DNA of 7,230 nt from Acholeplasmatales bacterium (GTDB lineage: Bacteria > Bacillota_I > Bacilli_A > Acholeplasmatales > Anaeroplasmataceae), in assembly GCA_016282815.1 (NCBI GenBank), contig JAEELU010000017.1, forward strand, positions 1 through 7,230, written 5' to 3'. The first letter of the stretch is position 1; every line of letters begins with the position of its first letter. Below are positions 5,216-7,230 of this stretch, in pieces. A program made the position numbers and the translations under genes. The notes beneath the pieces were generated by a model. That model worked only from the letters and a program-made list of their open reading frames with translations, was not told the origin of the DNA and did no database searches.

Positions 5216-7230
5216 ATTTATCATTTTCATTTATTTGTTCAACAAATTTATACTTATTCTTGGATTTGTTGTATTTATAGATTTCTAGGAATCTATTATC
5301 ATCCTTTTCAAATTCAATCATAAGCATATTTTTAGATACACATGTTCTAAATTTCTTTTTATCGCCATATTTCTTATCATAGAATGCTCTAACCATTAGC
5401 TTACTTCTATCATTACCACCATCGATTAAATCGAAATTGTCAAGCTTTGTACAAATTCTACATTCCTCAACATTATCCTTAAAGTTTGTTACAGAATAAG
5501 TTTGGTGGCACTTAATGCATTCCTTAGTTTGAGAAGTACTGATATTTAATTCAGTTTCAGGGCATGTGAAAATTTGATCCTTTTTAACAGGAACAATTAA
5601 ATCCTTAAGCTTCTCATTATCATTTTTAAATACGCTATTATAGATAGTTGACTTTTCTTCTTGGAATGGCTCATTATTCTTATTTAAATCACTAATGATC
5701 CACTTTTCCTCATAGCATTTCTTACAATAATATTCCTTATTGTCCTCAAATTCACCAATTTCAAGAATTGATTCCTTTGGCATTAATCTTTCACATAGGC
5801 TACACTTATTTAAGCAGTCCTCACAATATAGATGCTTAGTATCATCATCTGCTTTTCTTGTGAATCTAAACTGCTCTCCACAGCTATAGCATTCCTCTAT
5901 TTCATTTCTATAATAGAAATACTTCTTTTCCTTTTTAGTTCTCTTATATGCTTCCTCAGCAAGTGATTTCTCGATATAGATATATCTATCATCAGAATCA
6001 TCCTGGTCTCCATAAGGCTCTACATACTTTCTACTCTTAGGATACATTTCACCTGATTCAGCATCATAATCAAATACGTTATTACGTTTATTCTTTTCGA
6101 ATTTTGTTGGACCCTTTAAATTGTTAAAGCAGTCAACACAAATAAATTCTGTTTTGGATTTAACAAATCCATCTACTCCATCCTCCTCAATTACAGGAAG
6201 TGAGCAGTCCTTACACATTGTTTTACCACAGTAACTACATGTATTAAGGTATGTATCCTTACATTCCTTACAATACATATTAGGCTGTTCCTTATCTCTA
6301 CATACCTGAGTTTCACACTTAAATAAATTTCCATCAACATGGTCATCACAATATGAGTATTCACAGTTTTGCTTGTTAGAGCAGTATGTTATTACATTAG
6401 CTGGATGGATTCTATCACTACATTGTGGGTCGAAGCATCTCTTAGCATGTAATGAGCATAATGGGCTACCAAATGAAATATCATTAACTGAGCAAGGTGA
6501 ATCACAAGTACCAGCCTTGTAGTAATACTTATTTCTTATTTTCTTATTGATAGGTATTGGAAGCTTCTTCTCACTCCATACGCTATCACATTCAATACAT
6601 TTTACCTTCATACAGCTTTCACAGCCAATGAATCCTGTTTCATATTCATTAGATGATACAAGCTTATTATTTTGATTAATAGGCTCACTACAAATAGGAC
6701 AAATATTTAATAAATTATTAAGATTCTTATCATCTGATGAAGCAACCTTAATATCATATTTCTCACCTGTTGTAGATAGGCTATTCTTCATTAATACTGT
6801 TAAATAGCTATAAGGAAGTGGTGTTTGAGTAATATATCTAAATTGGGCTGTAGCGGAAATGAATGGATCCTCTACTGTCATTAATGCCTTTTGGATATAT
6901 TTACCTAAATCAGAATCCTTAAACCATTGTGGTGAATTATCAAAATCTAAAACATAATTATTAATTTTAATGATAGTTTGATTTAGGATAGCTTCAATAT
7001 TATCACTTATTAATAATCTATCCTTTTCAAATTCATTATTATCGAATTGTCTTTTTAATTCTGCCTTTTCCTTATTAGAGAATTTTCTTGCAGTCATGAC
7101 ATTGATCTTACTTGATTTAGAGCCAACATTAAATTCATCAGCAATCTTTACATCAATCTCATTATTGCTATTTCTACCAATTCTAAAATAAATCTTGAAT
7201 GGAACGAATTCAGTTACACCATCAATTTCA
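5214..7230 (-). CDS. Cysteine-rich multi-zinc-finger protein, LIM/treble-clef-like (5' end outside window)
   Basis: The frame stays open upstream of the ATG at 7097 for 44 more codons to the right edge. That ATG has no Shine-Dalgarno sequence, so it is probably internal and the gene begins outside. At least 671 residues are visible, ending in TAG at 5216-5214. Numbering from the 7097 Met, residues 1-132 have no Cys and look partly helical. Residues 133-323 hold 24 Cys, residues 403-461 hold eight, residues 512-549 hold five, and one more is at 586. Most are CxxC pairs; C214-x2-H217 and C250-x2-H253 are CxxH. Known families with such spacing (LIM, B-box, RING, zinc ribbons) bind zinc and mediate protein or nucleic-acid contacts. 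Residues 324-402 are charged with an acidic patch (DQDDSDD). No enzyme motif or membrane segment is seen in the visible part. A cytoplasmic location is inferred from the many paired Cys. The specific function is unknown. Confidence 0.9.
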   Translation of the reverse strand, partial: EIDGVTEFVPFKIYFRIGRNSNNEIDVKIADEFNVGSKSSKINVMTARKFSNKEKAELKRQFDNNEFEKDRLLISDNIEAILNQTIIKINNYVLDFDNSPQWFKDSDLGKYIQKALMTVEDPFISATAQFRYITQTPLPYSYLTVLMKNSLSTTGEKYDIKVASSDDKNLNNLLNICPICSEPINQNNKLVSSNEYETGFIGCESCMKVKCIECDSVWSEKKLPIPINKKIRNKYYYKAGTCDSPCSVNDISFGSPLCSLHAKRCFDPQCSDRIHPANVITYCSNKQNCEYSYCDDHVDGNLFKCETQVCRDKEQPNMYCKECKDTYLNTCSYCGKTMCKDCSLPVIEEDGVDGFVKSKTEFICVDCFNNLKGPTKFEKNKRNNVFDYDAESGEMYPKSRKYVEPYGDQDDSDDRYIYIEKSLAEEAYKRTKKEKKYFYYRNEIEECYSCGEQFRFTRKADDDTKHLYCEDCLNKCSLCERLMPKESILEIGEFEDNKEYYCKKCYEEKWIISDLNKNNEPFQEEKSTIYNSVFKNDNEKLKDLIVPVKKDQIFTCPETELNISTSQTKECIKCHQTYSVTNFKDNVEECRICTKLDNFDLIDGGNDRSKLMVRAFYDKKYGDKKKFRTCVSKNMLMIEFEKDDNRFLEIYKYNKSKNKYKFVEQINENDK
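5451..5564 (-). other. C-terminal small zinc knuckle cluster
   Basis: Residues 512-549 have C512, then C527-x2-C530 and C546-x2-C549. ECIKCHQTYSVTNF followed 16 residues later by ECRIC resembles a compact zinc ribbon or treble clef in which two CxxC knuckles bind one zinc. C512 may be a free or spare ligand. After it, residues 550-627 form a basic, beta-rich tail without zinc pairs; C586 stands alone. Confidence 0.55.
5715..5891 (-). other. LIM-like double zinc finger
   Basis: Residues 403-461 follow C-x2-C-x18-C-x2-C-x3-C-x2-C-x22-C-x2-C. The classical LIM pattern is C-x2-C-x(16-23)-H-x2-C-x2-C-x2-C-x(16-21)-C-x2-(C/H/D). The match is close, but Cys replaces the usual His, the central linker is one residue longer, and the last gap is one residue beyond the usual range. 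An Arg/Phe-rich turn follows the first pair and the closing pair is KKCYEEKW. Two zinc ions would be expected. A pair of unrelated treble-clef or ribbon fingers is the alternative. Confidence 0.6.
6129..6701 (-). other. Large N-terminal Cys cluster of the zinc-finger protein
   Basis: Residues 133-323 (numbered from the 7097 Met) hold 24 Cys and two paired His. In order the pairs are C133/C136, C159/C162, C167/C170, C198/C202, C214/H217, C221/C226, C239/C245, C250/H253, C261/C266, C276/C279, C287/C290, C295/C298 and C320/C323. That is thirteen two-ligand knuckles, nominally enough for about six four-ligand zinc sites. The middle pairs, with x3 to x5 spacing and CxxH, recall B-box or RING-like cross-brace fingers. 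The exact pairing of knuckles cannot be read from sequence alone. Confidence 0.7.

Noticed and set aside
5217..5350. AT-rich boxes in the end of the zinc-finger gene as a promoter for the giant gene
   Set aside because: TATAAA-like strings occur everywhere in this composition, and no matching -35 element at proper spacing stands out. The shared stop/ribosome-binding site favours one transcript.
6129..6701. Cys-rich region as an extracellular disulfide-rich domain
   Set aside because: The Cys fall mostly in CxxC and CxxH pairs typical of zinc knuckles and not in spaced disulfide patterns. The missing N terminus means export cannot be excluded completely.
1..7230. Alternative genetic code with TGA as Trp (Mycoplasma type)
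   Set aside because: Trp is encoded by TGG at every place checked and no in-frame TGA occurs in either gene.

Overview
The window is AT-rich and almost wholly coding. Two genes lie head to tail on the minus strand, and each runs off one edge. Low G+C, A/T-ending codons, TGG-coded Trp, no in-frame TGA in about 2,400 codons, an AGGAG ribosome-binding site and a Gram-positive-style surface-repeat protein suggest a low-G+C Firmicute or a deep Mollicutes relative using the standard code. No 16S or housekeeping gene is present, so the taxon is inference only.

Region 7230-5214 (minus) is a cysteine-rich protein whose 5' end is outside the window. It carries 38 Cys in its last 627 residues, mostly as CxxC or CxxH pairs in three clusters. 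One cluster closely follows the spacing of a LIM-type double zinc finger. It looks like a zinc-binding, probably cytoplasmic scaffold or interaction protein. I do not recognise the family.

Region 5202-1 (minus) starts 11 bases after the first gene stops, with a ribosome-binding site overlapping the upstream stop codon. It stays open for 1,734 codons to the left edge. From the N terminus it has five predicted membrane helices and a short BspA-like leucine-rich segment. Two degenerate InlB-B/Flg_new-like repeats, an Ig-like domain and three divergent MBG-type domains follow. The visible part ends in eleven full MBG_2/YDG-like repeats plus the start of a twelfth, with a dominant period of 81 residues. 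The C terminus is not visible. The positive-inside rule puts the N terminus in the cytoplasm and the roughly 1,570-residue repeat stalk outside.

The tight spacing suggests one transcript with coupled translation. This pairs a cytoplasmic zinc-finger protein with a giant surface stalk held by its N-terminal membrane domain. A link between the two, such as assembly, signalling or regulation, is inference from adjacency. There is no intergenic stretch over 11 bases, no RNA gene, no CRISPR array, no transposase and no terminator in the window.
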